Source: Shewanella insulae
Lineage (GTDB): Bacteria; Pseudomonadota; Gammaproteobacteria; Enterobacterales; Shewanellaceae
DNA length: 64,000 bases
Assembly: GCF_009831655.1 (NCBI RefSeq)
Contig: NZ_WRPA01000002.1
Location: forward strand, 1 to 64,000
Direction: 5' to 3'
Of this stretch, positions 16,841-26,692 are shown piece by piece. The notes below the pieces were generated by a model. That model made no database searches, was not told the origin of the DNA, and worked only from the letters and a program-made list of their open reading frames with translations. Position numbers and translations under genes: made by a program. Each line of letters starts with the position of its first letter. The stretch's first letter is position 1.

Positions 16841-17788
16841 ATGATTAAGCTTGGCATAGTGATGGATCCCATCAGCGACATTAACATCAAGAAAGACTCC
16901 AGCTTCGCCATGCTGTTGGCGGCGCAGTCCCGTGGCTATCAGCTCTATTACATGGAGATGCAAGACCTGGCTATGGTGAACGGCGTGGCTATGGGTAACA
17001 TGCGTCGCCTCACGGTGAAGCAAGATCCCCAATCCTGGTATCAGCTGGAAGAGGCCGTCGATACGCCCCTTGCAGATCTCGACGTGATCTTGATGCGTAA
17101 GGACCCGCCATTCGATACCGAATTTATCTACGCCACCTATTTACTCGAGCGCGCCGAGGAGCTGGGTACCCTCATAGTCAACAAGCCCCAGAGCCTGCGC
17201 GACGCCAACGAGAAGCTGTTTACCGCCTGGTTCAGCGAGTTCACTCCAGACACCCTGGTCACCCGCGATGCCAAGCGCATCCGCGCCTTCTATCAGGAGA
17301 AGGGCGATATCATCTTAAAGCCCCTCGATGGCATGGGCGGTAGCTCTATATTCCGGGTCAAGGCACAGGATCCTAACCTTGGGGTGATCATCGAGACACT
17401 CACCAACCATGGACAGCAGTATGCCATGGCCCAGGCCTTCATTCCGGATATCACAGCCGGCGACAAGCGTATTCTGGTGGTCGACGGCGTTCCCGTACCT
17501 TATAGCCTGGCGCGCATTCCCCAGAAGGGTGAGACCCGAGGCAACCTGGCTGCCGGAGGCCGCGGCGTCGCTCAGCCCCTATCCGAGAGCGACTGGACTA
17601 TCGCCAACACCATAGGCCCAGAACTGAAGAAGCGTGGCCTGATCTTCGTCGGCCTGGATGTGATCGGCGACAAGCTCACCGAGATCAACGTCACCAGCCC
17701 GACCTGTATCAGGGAGATCGAGGCCGCCTTCGACGTGGACATCACAGGCATGCTGATGGATGCCATCGAAGCCCGTATCGGCCGTTAG
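16841..17788 (+). CDS. gshB: Glutathione synthetase
   Basis: A 315-residue ATP-grasp ligase that joins glycine to gamma-glutamylcysteine, the last step of glutathione synthesis, in the cytoplasm. Recognised blocks are MIKLGIVMDPISDINIKKDSSFAML at the N-terminus, LMRKDPPFDTEFIYATYLLE, ILKPLDGMGGSSIFR, GDKRILVVDG, GETRGNLAAGGRG, and GLDVIGDKLTEINVTSPTCIREIE. The length is that of E. coli GshB. GAGGA precedes the ATG at 16841. The 3' end is 13 bases from the alkaline phosphatase start, so the two may be cotranscribed, though they have no known metabolic link. Confidence 0.96.
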   Translation: MIKLGIVMDPISDINIKKDSSFAMLLAAQSRGYQLYYMEMQDLAMVNGVAMGNMRRLTVKQDPQSWYQLEEAVDTPLADLDVILMRKDPPFDTEFIYATYLLERAEELGTLIVNKPQSLRDANEKLFTAWFSEFTPDTLVTRDAKRIRAFYQEKGDIILKPLDGMGGSSIFRVKAQDPNLGVIIETLTNHGQQYAMAQAFIPDITAGDKRILVVDGVPVPYSLARIPQKGETRGNLAAGGRGVAQPLSESDWTIANTIGPELKKRGLIFVGLDVIGDKLTEINVTSPTCIREIEAAFDVDITGMLMDAIEARIGR

Positions 17789-17801
17789 ACTTGGAGCCAA
17801 G

Positions 17802-19421
17802 ATGAAACTAACCCGATTATCTTCTCTGCTCTGCCTGGGTGCCGCCCTGGTATCGGGCAGCCTGTGGGCCGACAATCTGCTCGGCCCGCAGACGCCACCG
17901 AGCCGTCCTAAGAATATCGTCATCATGGTAGGCGACGGCATGGGCCCTGCCTACACCAGCGCTTACCGCTACTATCAGGACAACCCCAGCACCCTGGAGA
18001 TAGAACAGACGGTGTTTGACCGCCTCTTGGTGGGCAATGCCAGCACCTATCCGGCTCCCGTCAGTGGCTATGTCACCGACTCGGCCGCGGCCGCCACCGC
18101 TCTCGCCACCGGCGTAAAGACCTATAACGGCGCCGTATCTGTAGATACCGACAAGCGTCCGGTGCCGACCCTGCTTGAGTTGGCGAAGCAGCGCGGCATG
18201 AGCACAGGGGTAACAGTCACCAGCCAGATCAACCACGCGACCCCGGCCGCCTTTCTCAGTCACAACGAGAGTCGCCGCAACTATGAGGCGTTGGCCGAGA
18301 GCTACCTGAATACCGAGGCCGACGTCATGCTAGGAGGCGGCCAGAAATACTTTTCAGGCAAGCTGATAGCAGAATTCGAGGCCAAGGGTTACCAGGTACT
18401 TAAAGACGCCGCCCTGCTGGATGACGTCACTCGACCTAAGGTAATGGGACTATTTGCCGACGTGCAGCTCCCCTGGGCCATCGATGAGCCAGAAGCCAGA
18501 CGCCTGAGCACAATGACCGCCAAGGCATTAGAGCTGTTATCACAGAACGACCAAGGCTTCGTGCTCCTGGTGGAAGGCAGCCTGATCGACTGGGCCGGTC
18601 ACAACAACGACATCGCCACCGCCATGGCCGAGATGCATGAGTTTGCCGGCGCCATCGAGGTGGTCGAACAGTACGTGCGCCAGCACCAAGACACTCTCTT
18701 GGTAGTCACCGCCGACCATAATACCGGCGGCCTCTCAATAGGCACCCATGGCGAGTACCGCTGGGACAGCCAGGTGCTGCGCCAGATAAATGCCAGCCCG
18801 ACACAGATAGCTAAGCAGGCATTGGCCCAGGACGAGTGGCAGGGCGGCGTAAGCAGCGCCCTGGGTTTTACCCCCAGCGATGAAGAGTTCGATCTACTGG
18901 ATAAAGCCAGAATGCAGGGCGAGCAGGTACTCACCACTGGACTTAAGAAGCTGATCGACCAGCGCTCTAACACAGGCTGGACCACGGGCGGTCATACGGG
19001 GGTGGATGTGCAGGTATTTGCTGCCGGCCCGGCGTCAACCCTGTTTGCCGGTCATCAGGACAACACGGATATCGCCCATAAGCTGATCAGCCTGCTGCCT
19101 AAGCCAATAAAAGCTAAGCCTAAGCCGGAAAAAGCTCAGCCTGACGCCGCGCAGCAAGCAATTGAGGTGAAGACTGAGACAGAGCCTAAAGCAGAGACTA
19201 AGGCTAAAGATCTGCTCGACTCACAGATATTGCCAGAGCAAAACGCTAAGCCCGCGATTGAGGTCAAGCCAAACACTAAGCTCCTGGAGAACGATAACCA
19301 AGGAGACGCCAATGAGGCTCTGCAACAGGCACAAGAGCTGCTTAGCGAGGGCGCCGAGAGTCAGTCTACCGCTCCCGTCTCACAGGTGGATAGCCAAGAC
19401 TACCCCTTGGCTTCCAGCTAG
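17802..19421 (+). CDS. Alkaline phosphatase with charged C-terminal tail
   Basis: A 539-residue secreted phosphomonoesterase that frees phosphate from organic esters. A signal peptide (KLTRLSSLLCLGAALVSGSLWA) is followed by the PhoA-family core: IVIMVGDGMGPAY (metal Asp), VTDSAAAATALATG (nucleophile Ser near 94), VEGSLIDWAGHNND, VVTADHNTGG and GGHTGVDVQVFAAGP. Beyond about residue 432 comes a tail of about 105 residues rich in Lys, Glu, Pro, Ala and Gln, without cysteines and probably disordered, which PhoA of E. coli lacks. The ATG at 17802 has TTGGAG before it; an upstream in-frame ATG at 17760 lies inside gshB. The stop overlaps the convergent GGDEF/EAL gene by four bases. Phosphate control is plausible, but I see no clear Pho box. 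Confidence 0.9.
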   Translation: MKLTRLSSLLCLGAALVSGSLWADNLLGPQTPPSRPKNIVIMVGDGMGPAYTSAYRYYQDNPSTLEIEQTVFDRLLVGNASTYPAPVSGYVTDSAAAATALATGVKTYNGAVSVDTDKRPVPTLLELAKQRGMSTGVTVTSQINHATPAAFLSHNESRRNYEALAESYLNTEADVMLGGGQKYFSGKLIAEFEAKGYQVLKDAALLDDVTRPKVMGLFADVQLPWAIDEPEARRLSTMTAKALELLSQNDQGFVLLVEGSLIDWAGHNNDIATAMAEMHEFAGAIEVVEQYVRQHQDTLLVVTADHNTGGLSIGTHGEYRWDSQVLRQINASPTQIAKQALAQDEWQGGVSSALGFTPSDEEFDLLDKARMQGEQVLTTGLKKLIDQRSNTGWTTGGHTGVDVQVFAAGPASTLFAGHQDNTDIAHKLISLLPKPIKAKPKPEKAQPDAAQQAIEVKTETEPKAETKAKDLLDSQILPEQNAKPAIEVKPNTKLLENDNQGDANEALQQAQELLSEGAESQSTAPVSQVDSQDYPLASS

Positions 19422-21895
19422 CTCCCCAGCCTGACGAGTCTAGGTTGGGGAGCCTGATGTATAGGCCACATACGTGTCTCCTCAATCTCCTGTAACACCT
19501 TAAATACAGACGCCACATCCAAGGGGCGAGAGAAATAGTAGCCCTGACCAAATTCGCAATCCTGGCAGCTCAGGCACTGCGCCTGCTGCTGAGTCTCTAT
19601 CCCCTCGGCCACCACCTGACGCCCCAGGTTATGGGCCAGCTCGATCACCGTGGCGATGATATGGGCATCGGCCTCGCCATCGAGCACATTGGCGGTAAAA
19701 CAACGATCTATCTTCAAGAGATCGAAGGGCAACTGCTTGAGATAGCTCAGGGAGGAGTAGCCGGTACCAAAGTCATCGATAGCGATCCTCACACCCAATG
19801 CCTTGAGCGATGCCATCGCCGCCATGGCCTGTTCTACCTGCTCGATCACGCTCGCCTCGGTCACCTCTAACAACAACGACTGGGCAGAGATATGATGCGC
19901 CTCTACTTCCTGACGCACCACGTTGAGCAGATCTGCGGCTAGGAAGTGCTTAGCCGACAGGTTCACGGCGATATAGAGTTCGGGCCATCCGGCCGAGTCG
20001 AGCTGGGCGACTAACTCTGAGGCCTTTCGGATCACATAATTTCCCACCTCGATGACCGCCTCACTATGTTCGATATCGGGAATGAATTCAGCCGGCATGA
20101 TGAGACCGCGCTCGGGATGGAACCAGCGGATCAGCGCCTCGAAACCGCGCAATCGGCCCGAGGGCAGCTCGACGATAGGCTGCAGGAAGAGCACCAGCTG
20201 CTCCTCGTTGATGGCAGTCCCTATGCTCTGCTCTATCATGAGGCGGTTGTTAGCCTGGTGCAGCATCTCCTCGCTGAACACCCTATAGTTGCTGCGCCCG
20301 GCGCTCTTGGCCTGATACATAGCCAGATCAGCATGCTGGATCAGCTCCTCGGCCCTTAGCTCTGAGCTGTTACAGTAGGCCAGGCCGATACTGGTGGTAA
20401 CGATCAACTTATGACTGCCCAGCACCACGGGATGTTGCAGGGCCGAGAAGATCCTGTGGATCACATTGCTCACCTCCTGCTCGTCACGCACCTGCCTAAG
20501 CAAGATTAGAAACTCATCGCCCCCTTGACGAAACACGGTATCCATCTCGCGCACGCTATTGGTTAGCCTGGCAGCCACTATCTTGAGCAGCTCATCCCCC
20601 TGAATATGACCTAGGGTATCGTTGATCCGCTTGAACTCGTCCAGATCCAGGAACATGAGCACCACACAATCGTCTTCGCTGGCGATACAGGCGATGGCGG
20701 TCTGCAGCTCATGGTGCAACATCGCCTTGTTGGGCAGACCCGTGAGGGTATCCAGCATGGCCAGTCGTTCCAACTCATGGGTATACTCATCCACCTCATT
20801 CTCTAACCCCTGCATGTTATCAGCCAGTTCGCGGGTCGCCAGATGAATGAGATCGACCTCGTCCGGGAAGAGTGAGAGTTTTTTAGGCAGACTGGAGCGC
20901 ACGCCGGCAAAGTCATGGTCGGCCAGCAACGGCAACAGATTGGCATGGCGCGCCAGGCTCACCACAGACGACCAGGCCACCATCATCACCAGACCGGCGG
21001 CTAAGATCAGACCCGCCAAGAGAGTACCCACCATCCCCAGCTGGAAGGAGGACAGCATCCGCTGCCACTGATCCAAGCTCATCAGGACGACGATCGCCGG
21101 CGCGTTTTCCACCTTGTCCAAGGGAAAGGACCAGACCGCCCAGTGCCCGTCCTGATAACTATAGATACCATCCCCCAGGGAGAGTTGCTGCCAGGAGAAG
21201 CTATCGGCCATGTGACGTAACAGGGAGAAACTACTGGGACGGTTACTGATGCTGTAGAGGTGCCTCCCCCACAAGGGGCCGGGCTGTCCCTCGCTCACCC
21301 GGGCACCTAACACCGCCAACTCGATCGACTTATCGATACGAAAATGGCTGATCACCTCGGTGAGCACAGATTCGAAGAAGAACAGATGGGGTTTGCCATT
21401 CACCAGGGTCGGCACCAGTACCTGGATCACACAGTCCTCTATACAAACCACCCTGGAGGTCAACTCAAAGGAGGCCTCACTCTGTAACAGCCACTGGAGA
21501 TCGTCCTCCGAGTGGGGCTCCCCCGCATGGGCCAGCCGCTCGCCATCCAATTGATACAGACCGAACCCCTTGAGATCCCAGTAGAGCTGTACGTCGGGCC
21601 AGTTCTCGGCCAACAGCAGCTGATAACCCTCGGCACTATCATCGCTCTTGGCATTGGCCACGAATCCCAGCTGCATCGCCGCCTGCAGCGAATGTTCTAC
21701 CGCGGTATTCAGAGAGAAAGAGAGGCTCTGGGCCAGCTTATCCCGCTGGGCTTCGAGCAACATCTTCTGCTGATTGAGTAGCTGCTGATAGGCCAAGGTA
21801 GAGATCATCCCCCCCACCAGAGTCAAGATGAGAATCACCGCGATAAGGAGTTTCCACTTAATACTCAAGAAGCGATTGGGGTGATTCACGGCCAT
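19418..21895 (-). CDS. Membrane GGDEF-EAL cyclic-di-GMP protein
   Basis: An 825-residue inner-membrane signalling protein. TM1 (about 12-34) and TM2 (about 285-312) enclose a periplasmic sensor of about 250 residues. Then come a diguanylate cyclase domain with intact GGDEF (RQGGDEF, near 458) and inhibitory site (REMD five residues before it), and a phosphodiesterase domain with intact EALIRW (near 588), LLEVTEAS, DDFGTGYSS and VVAEGIET. Both activities look possible, so the net effect on c-di-GMP is not predictable. The ATG at 21895 is chosen because it lies four bases after the porin stop; a longer frame reaching 22003 runs into that gene. It is the last gene of the binding protein-porin-signalling operon, suggesting that it senses what those two proteins handle. 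Confidence 0.92.
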   Translation of the reverse strand: MAVNHPNRFLSIKWKLLIAVILILTLVGGMISTLAYQQLLNQQKMLLEAQRDKLAQSLSFSLNTAVEHSLQAAMQLGFVANAKSDDSAEGYQLLLAENWPDVQLYWDLKGFGLYQLDGERLAHAGEPHSEDDLQWLLQSEASFELTSRVVCIEDCVIQVLVPTLVNGKPHLFFFESVLTEVISHFRIDKSIELAVLGARVSEGQPGPLWGRHLYSISNRPSSFSLLRHMADSFSWQQLSLGDGIYSYQDGHWAVWSFPLDKVENAPAIVVLMSLDQWQRMLSSFQLGMVGTLLAGLILAAGLVMMVAWSSVVSLARHANLLPLLADHDFAGVRSSLPKKLSLFPDEVDLIHLATRELADNMQGLENEVDEYTHELERLAMLDTLTGLPNKAMLHHELQTAIACIASEDDCVVLMFLDLDEFKRINDTLGHIQGDELLKIVAARLTNSVREMDTVFRQGGDEFLILLRQVRDEQEVSNVIHRIFSALQHPVVLGSHKLIVTTSIGLAYCNSSELRAEELIQHADLAMYQAKSAGRSNYRVFSEEMLHQANNRLMIEQSIGTAINEEQLVLFLQPIVELPSGRLRGFEALIRWFHPERGLIMPAEFIPDIEHSEAVIEVGNYVIRKASELVAQLDSAGWPELYIAVNLSAKHFLAADLLNVVRQEVEAHHISAQSLLLEVTEASVIEQVEQAMAAMASLKALGVRIAIDDFGTGYSSLSYLKQLPFDLLKIDRCFTANVLDGEADAHIIATVIELAHNLGRQVVAEGIETQQQAQCLSCQDCEFGQGYYFSRPLDVASVFKVLQEIEETRMWPIHQAPQPRLVRLGS

Positions 21896-21899
21896 GGCG

Positions 21900-23087
21900 T
21901 CACCACTGGAACTTGTAGGATATTTCGATGGCAAACAGCGACCAGTCCTCGTCCTGTACCGCCGGATTAGGCAAGAGGATCGGAGTGACCCAGGCGGCTC
22001 CATCGATCTTGTGATATTCCGCCGCCACCATCCAATCTTTAGTCGGCAACCAGCGGGTGCCTATGGTCCAGTCGTGGGCGTAGCCAAAATAGCCAGGCAC
22101 TCCAGTCGCCACCAGCTTATCGCCATCCGGGTCGCTCTCATCCAACACCTGATGATCATAGCGAACGAAGAGTTCCACATCCCCCGGCAGGTAGCCGCGC
22201 ACATCCAGATAATAGCCATAGCCTCTCACCTCAAGGATGCCCAGCTCTGGCGGCACAAACACGCCGCCCACATAGCGGTCCCAGTGCAGGTACTCACTGG
22301 TGATCTCGAGGAAGTTAACCCGATACTGTGCCGACACTATCCAGTGTTTAGACCTCAGGCTACCGTCGGCGAAGGGGCCCCCCAGATGGGACTGATAACG
22401 ACTCTTGGCATCGAAATAGGTTAGCCCCAACCTCAGGCTATCGTCCTGATACTCGAGATCCGCGCCCCAATATCCATCTGCATCGAAGCGACCAAACGCC
22501 TCCGAGCCCACCACATTGCGGGTCAGGTCGTCCGAAGTCTGTGCATCACCAAGGGTCAGATGCCACTCCAGCGAGCCATCAAACACCGGATGTCCACCAA
22601 ACAGCTCGCCGCCTGTGATATGCAGCAGGGCGTCGCGAAGATAGTCACTATAGACAGACTGAGGCAACATGATCCCCGGCCGAGTAAAGGAGACATCCCG
22701 GGTACTGGTATAGAAGCCGGCCTCACTCTTAAACAGTCCTCCCCTGGCCCCCAGGTAGCCCTGCTCTAAGATGAACTTATACTCTGCAAACAAATAGTCG
22801 ACGGAGAGCCCCGATTCATCCAGATTGCCCCACTGGCGATAACGAGCCGCCCCGGCCAGGCGAAGGTTTTCATCTGGGCGCCAGGAGAGATGCAGCGCCG
22901 CCTCGGTCACATCGAAGGTGTCACCAGGCTCGCCGACGATAAACTCACTGCCGTCGGCCGCGACATACCCCTGACCGACGAAACCATTAACCTGCCACTG
23001 ATTGGCCTGCGCCGGCATCGAGAGTGCCGCAGGCAGGGCCATACTCAGCATGACAGCCTGCACTAGGCGACTAATGTTCGGCTTCAT
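21900..23087 (-). CDS. Outer-membrane porin-like beta-barrel protein
   Basis: A 395-residue protein with a signal peptide (KPNISRLVQAVMLSMALPAALSMPAQA) and alternating aromatic/polar strands typical of a beta-barrel, ending SLFAIEISYKFQW with a terminal aromatic residue as outer-membrane proteins do. I cannot name the exact porin family. Its gene overlaps the upstream binding-protein gene by 17 bp and is four bases from the downstream GGDEF/EAL gene, so the three are one translationally tight operon. The solute is unknown. The barrel could admit the ligand that the binding-protein-like partner recognises. Confidence 0.82.
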   Translation of the reverse strand: MKPNISRLVQAVMLSMALPAALSMPAQANQWQVNGFVGQGYVAADGSEFIVGEPGDTFDVTEAALHLSWRPDENLRLAGAARYRQWGNLDESGLSVDYLFAEYKFILEQGYLGARGGLFKSEAGFYTSTRDVSFTRPGIMLPQSVYSDYLRDALLHITGGELFGGHPVFDGSLEWHLTLGDAQTSDDLTRNVVGSEAFGRFDADGYWGADLEYQDDSLRLGLTYFDAKSRYQSHLGGPFADGSLRSKHWIVSAQYRVNFLEITSEYLHWDRYVGGVFVPPELGILEVRGYGYYLDVRGYLPGDVELFVRYDHQVLDESDPDGDKLVATGVPGYFGYAHDWTIGTRWLPTKDWMVAAEYHKIDGAAWVTPILLPNPAVQDEDWSLFAIEISYKFQW

Positions 23088-23511
23088 CTTGTCCTCCTTG
23101 ACGCTCTATACCTGCCTCGACGGCGAGCGCGCCGCCACCGCCAGACACATAGCCTATCGCCCCGGGCGTACTGGCCACCTTCTCGCGCATCTGCGCCTCG
23201 GAATCCAGGGTGACCGGCCGCTCGCCGACGCCGGAAAACACCAGGCGGTCCCAGCGATGACGCAGCACATAGGGCATCATTTCCAGCTGCTGATAGCAAA
23301 ATTCTTCATGTATGGGGGAGTTGCTGGGGAGGACGAAGACATGGATCTTCTGTCCATCGGACCAGTAGAGTTTCTGCATGGCAAAGATCAACTTGAGATC
23401 TTTTGGGCTGATATTGGCGATCTCCACAGAGGAGTTGACGATCACCTGAGCGGCGAAAACGTTAGCGCAACAAAGGCCCAGTAGGCACATCCATGTCGAC
23501 AATCGCCGCAT
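23071..23511 (-). CDS. Small periplasmic binding-protein-like (PstS-like) protein
   Basis: A 146-residue protein with a signal peptide (RRLSTWMCLLGLCCANVFAA) and one compact domain resembling half of a phosphate-type solute-binding protein: VIVNSSVEIANISPKDLKLIFAMQKLYWSDG, and a closing GAIGYVSG block. Such short proteins are often annotated phosphate ABC transporter substrate-binding-like. Full PstS is about 320-350 residues, and no permease or ATPase is present, so it is unlikely to feed an ABC importer; a sensory role with the two downstream genes is the better guess. It heads a three-gene minus-strand operon and overlaps the porin gene by 17 bp. Confidence 0.75.
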   Translation of the reverse strand: MRRLSTWMCLLGLCCANVFAAQVIVNSSVEIANISPKDLKLIFAMQKLYWSDGQKIHVFVLPSNSPIHEEFCYQQLEMMPYVLRHRWDRLVFSGVGERPVTLDSEAQMREKVASTPGAIGYVSGGGGALAVEAGIERQGGQDEAEH

Positions 23512-23654
23512 CCTCGCTCCTCTATCTCCTATAGACCTCAGTTATGCGCCAAATCTCACATAACAAAGGATATTTATCCGCTAATGAGATATAGCTTAGG
23601 CAAGAATCGGCAAACTGGCATAATAAATGTTACTGATAATATAGTGGCTTGGGC

Positions 23655-23660
23655 TATAAT
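23655..23660 (+). promoter_or_regulatory. Candidate -10 element for rsmC
   Basis: A perfect TATAAT lies 34 bases before the chosen rsmC start, with only a weak -35 (TTACTG at 23630). Its position argues that translation begins downstream of it, at the GTG at 23694, not at the earlier in-frame codon at 23649. Confidence 0.4.
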
Positions 23661-23693
23661 TGCCGCAAATTCCCCTTTGGCCTGTGGTTGCGC

Positions 23694-24722
23694 GTGTTAT
23701 CTAATCCTTCTCAAGTCGTCCTAAGAAATATCGAACTGTTTGAATCAAAGAATGTTTTGCTCATCAATCATGAGTGCGATCTTCTGGCGACGGCCCTGTT
23801 GGAAGATGCCGCAAAAGTCACGACTCTGGCCCTGGATTTCAACCATTTTCAGCGCATCAAAAGCCATGAAAATGCCCGTCTGCAGTGCCATTTCGGTCAT
23901 CAGCTGCCATCGACGCAAACTTTCGATGCAGTGGTGCTCTTCTACCCCAAATCTAAGAGCCTGGCACCCTACCTGATCAACCTGGCCGGGCGCCATCTAA
24001 TCCCGGGTGGCGAGCTGGTGATTGTCGGCGAGAAGAAGGGCGGCATTCGTTCTATCACCAAGCAGCTTCCTGACTACTTCGATGGCGGCATCAAGCTGGA
24101 TAACGCCCGTCACTGCATGCTCTACAGCAGCAGCCTGCAAAGCGAGGCGCCGGAGATCAACCTCAGCGACTGGGTCAAAGCCTATGTGCTGAGCACGCCG
24201 CAGGGGGAGCTGACCATCTGCAACCTGGTGGGCGTCTTTAGCGAGAAACGACTCGACGAGGGCACAGAGCTGCTGCTAGAGCACCTGCCCACACTTAAGG
24301 GGCGCGTGCTCGACTTTGGCTGCGGCGCCGGGGTGATCACCGCCGCGCTGCTCAAGGCCAACCCAGATCTCGAACTCGAGTGCGTCGACATCAACGCCAT
24401 GGCCCTGGCCTCCTGCGAGCTGACCATGGCGGCCAACGGCATGCAGGCCAAGGTCTATGCCTCGGACGGCCTGACGCAAATCCAGGGATTGTTCGACGCC
24501 ATCATATCTAACCCACCGTTTCACGATGGCCTGGACAGCACCACAGAGATAGCGACCCGCTTCGTGCAGGAGAGCGAGGCTCAGCTGAGATCGGGTGGGA
24601 TCTGGCAGATCGTGGCCAATCGTCACCTACCCTACAGTGACACCATAGCCCAGTTCTTCAATACGGTGAATGTGACCGCCGAGAACAACAAATACAAGAT
24701 ATACGCCAATCGCAAGGCATAG
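23694..24722 (+). CDS. rsmC: 16S rRNA m2G1207 methyltransferase
   Basis: A 342-residue SAM-dependent methyltransferase acting on G1207 of 16S rRNA. Two related Rossmann-like halves are expected; the C-terminal one holds the working sites, [15 protein letters not shown] (SAM) and ISNPPFHDG (catalytic NPPF motif), and ends near NRHLPY. The length equals the E. coli protein when started at the GTG at 23694 ([16 protein letters not shown]); the open frame begins 15 codons earlier, but that part spans a likely -10 box. The Shine-Dalgarno is weak. It is followed by a strong terminator, so it is monocistronic. Confidence 0.9.
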   Translation: MLSNPSQVVLRNIELFESKNVLLINHECDLLATALLEDAAKVTTLALDFNHFQRIKSHENARLQCHFGHQLPSTQTFDAVVLFYPKSKSLAPYLINLAGRHLIPGGELVIVGEKKGGIRSITKQLPDYFDGGIKLDNARHCMLYSSSLQSEAPEINLSDWVKAYVLSTPQGELTICNLVGVFSEKRLDEGTELLLEHLPTLKGRVLDFGCGAGVITAALLKANPDLELECVDINAMALASCELTMAANGMQAKVYASDGLTQIQGLFDAIISNPPFHDGLDSTTEIATRFVQESEAQLRSGGIWQIVANRHLPYSDTIAQFFNTVNVTAENNKYKIYANRKA

Positions 24723-24756
24723 CGCCATGAGTATCATTGTTTAATCTGTTGCTGAT

Positions 24757-24779
24757 AGCCGGGTTCCCCCGGCTTTTTT
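24757..24779 (+). terminator. Rho-independent terminator of rsmC
   Basis: A seven-base stem (AGCCGGG with CCCGGCT) around TTCC is followed by six T residues, 35 bases after the rsmC stop. Confidence 0.9.
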
Positions 24780-24906
24780 CGCATCAGATCCCATTTCAAT
24801 CATGTGTTTCATCTGCATCATAAAATAGGACTTCATAGGTCAAACTTTATGCTGTTATACTCGGGAGAATACTCACTAAAATAATAATTAACCTGCGGAA
24901 ATCAAT

Positions 24907-26577
24907 ATGCTGGATCCAGGACTGATAGAACTGAGTAGTGACGGAAACTTAGCCGAATTCAAAGTCATTCCCAATACCCATGGCCCACTGACGGTGGATG
25001 CCGTACTCGAACTGCTCACCCTCCCCGAATTTTGCCAGCTTTCCCCCCGTAACAATGTTATCGAAAAGGCCGTCGCCGAAGTCAACAAGGCCATAGGCCA
25101 GGATGAGGGTCAGTATGAACTCTTCTTCGAGATCGCCGAGCGCCGCGACGCCGAGGTCACCATCACCCTCAGCGACGACAAGATGAGTGCCGAGATGACC
25201 CTCACCGCTCCCTGGGGCGGCAAGGCGGTAACCCTACAGGATATTCTAAGAACCCTAAAGGCCGAGCAGATCAGCATGGGGCTGAGTAAGGTCAAGATCG
25301 AGGCCCTGCTGGCCAAGCAACCCAACTTAGCTCCTGGAGAAAACTGCAGCGAAGTCATCGCCCATGGCAAGCCCGCCATCAATGGCACCAATGCCGTCGT
25401 CGAGCGTAAGGTGCCCCTGGCGAGGGAGCGTCTGCTGCAGCCGCAGGAGCGCGCCGATGGCACGGTCGACATGCGTAACCTGGGCGAAATCATCATGGTC
25501 AAACCCAACGACAAGTTGATGGTCAAGATCCCCGCTACCGAGGGCACCCAGGGCTACAACGTACAGGGTGAACCCCTGCTGCCCGTGGCCGGTAAAGATC
25601 TCAAACTCACCGCTGGCACGGGAACCGAGCTACTGGAGTCCGATCCCAATGTGCTGATCGCCACCGTCGCCGGCCAGCCGGTGGAAACCAAGAGTGGCAT
25701 GCAGGTCGATGACGTGCTGCAGATAAAAGATGTGGATATCGGCTACGGCAACGTCGACTTCAAGGGCAGTATTCTGGTCACGGGTGACGTACACGAGGGC
25801 ATGGTGGTCAAATCCACCGGCGATATCACAGTGATGGGGTTCGTCGACTCGGCCCAGCTGATCGCCGATGGCGATATCACCGTCAGCAAGGGGGTGATCG
25901 GTCGTCAACTCAAGGAGGACCAACTGTCTACCAAGCTTAACGCCAAGGGACAGATCTCGGCGCAGTTTGTACAGTATTCAGAGCTACAGGCCGAGGGCGA
26001 TATCCTGGTCACCAAGCAGCTATTGCACAGTCATACTCAGACCGCAAGTCATCTCATCGTCAGCGATGCCAACGGCCGCCGCGGCGACCTGGTAGGGGGT
26101 ATAGCCCAGGCCGATAAGGGGGTCAAGGCGGTGATCATAGGTGCAACCGCCGGCACCCGCACAGAGGTATTCTGCGCCATGAAGTGTGGCGATCTGAAAG
26201 ATGAGCTCAAGCAGCTGGATCAGGGGATCAAGCATATGGTGGTGGCCAAGCTCAATATCGAGTCTAGCCTCAACAAGCTGCCCCCCAAGGCCGAATGGCA
26301 AGACGACCCCCTCATGGTGGAACAGGTCAAGGGGATGCTTGAAGAAAAGCGCCGCATCACTCAGGAATGGTCCAGAGAAGAGCAGGAGTTCAATGCCATC
26401 AAGCATGAGGTTGAACACTACTATCAGGAGTATCGCATCGAGGCCTCCAAGCATATCTTCGCCAACGTCGAGCTACATATAGGCCCGGCCTTCAACCGCA
26501 CCCAGCGCGAGCATGGTCCCTGTATAGTGGTCAATGAAGACCAGGAGATCAGCTTCGACTACAGCAATCGCAAATAG
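24907..26577 (+). CDS. DUF342 (FapA-type) domain protein
   Basis: A 556-residue soluble protein of the DUF342/FapA family, common in Shewanella and Vibrio, of unclear function. The mid-region (about 170-420) has the beta-helix-like repeated phrases of the family: ATEGTQGYNVQGEPL, GNVDFKGSILVTGDV, GDITVMGFVDSAQLIADGDITVSKGVIG, LQAEGDILVTKQLLHS. A helical, charged segment predicted to coil follows (about 430-520, DLKDELKQLDQGIKHM onward). No signal peptide or membrane segment is seen, so it should be cytoplasmic. It stands alone between two terminators. A role in envelope polysaccharide or polar organisation has been suggested for relatives, but nothing here shows it. Confidence 0.8.
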   Translation: MLDPGLIELSSDGNLAEFKVIPNTHGPLTVDAVLELLTLPEFCQLSPRNNVIEKAVAEVNKAIGQDEGQYELFFEIAERRDAEVTITLSDDKMSAEMTLTAPWGGKAVTLQDILRTLKAEQISMGLSKVKIEALLAKQPNLAPGENCSEVIAHGKPAINGTNAVVERKVPLARERLLQPQERADGTVDMRNLGEIIMVKPNDKLMVKIPATEGTQGYNVQGEPLLPVAGKDLKLTAGTGTELLESDPNVLIATVAGQPVETKSGMQVDDVLQIKDVDIGYGNVDFKGSILVTGDVHEGMVVKSTGDITVMGFVDSAQLIADGDITVSKGVIGRQLKEDQLSTKLNAKGQISAQFVQYSELQAEGDILVTKQLLHSHTQTASHLIVSDANGRRGDLVGGIAQADKGVKAVIIGATAGTRTEVFCAMKCGDLKDELKQLDQGIKHMVVAKLNIESSLNKLPPKAEWQDDPLMVEQVKGMLEEKRRITQEWSREEQEFNAIKHEVEHYYQEYRIEASKHIFANVELHIGPAFNRTQREHGPCIVVNEDQEISFDYSNRK

Positions 26578-26600
26578 GCAGAGTCCATCAGACGATTAAC

Positions 26601-26630
26601 GAGGCCCGACAAAATTGTCGGGCCTCTTTT
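26601..26630 (+). terminator. Rho-independent terminator of the DUF342 gene
   Basis: GAGGCCCGAC pairs perfectly with GTCGGGCCTC across AAAATT, followed by TTTTCTTT. It begins 24 bases after the stop codon. Confidence 0.92.
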
Positions 26631-26692
26631 CTTTGTCATGGCTTTACAGGCATAATCCCCGCCAGATAGCGGTAACGAACAACGGATAGATA

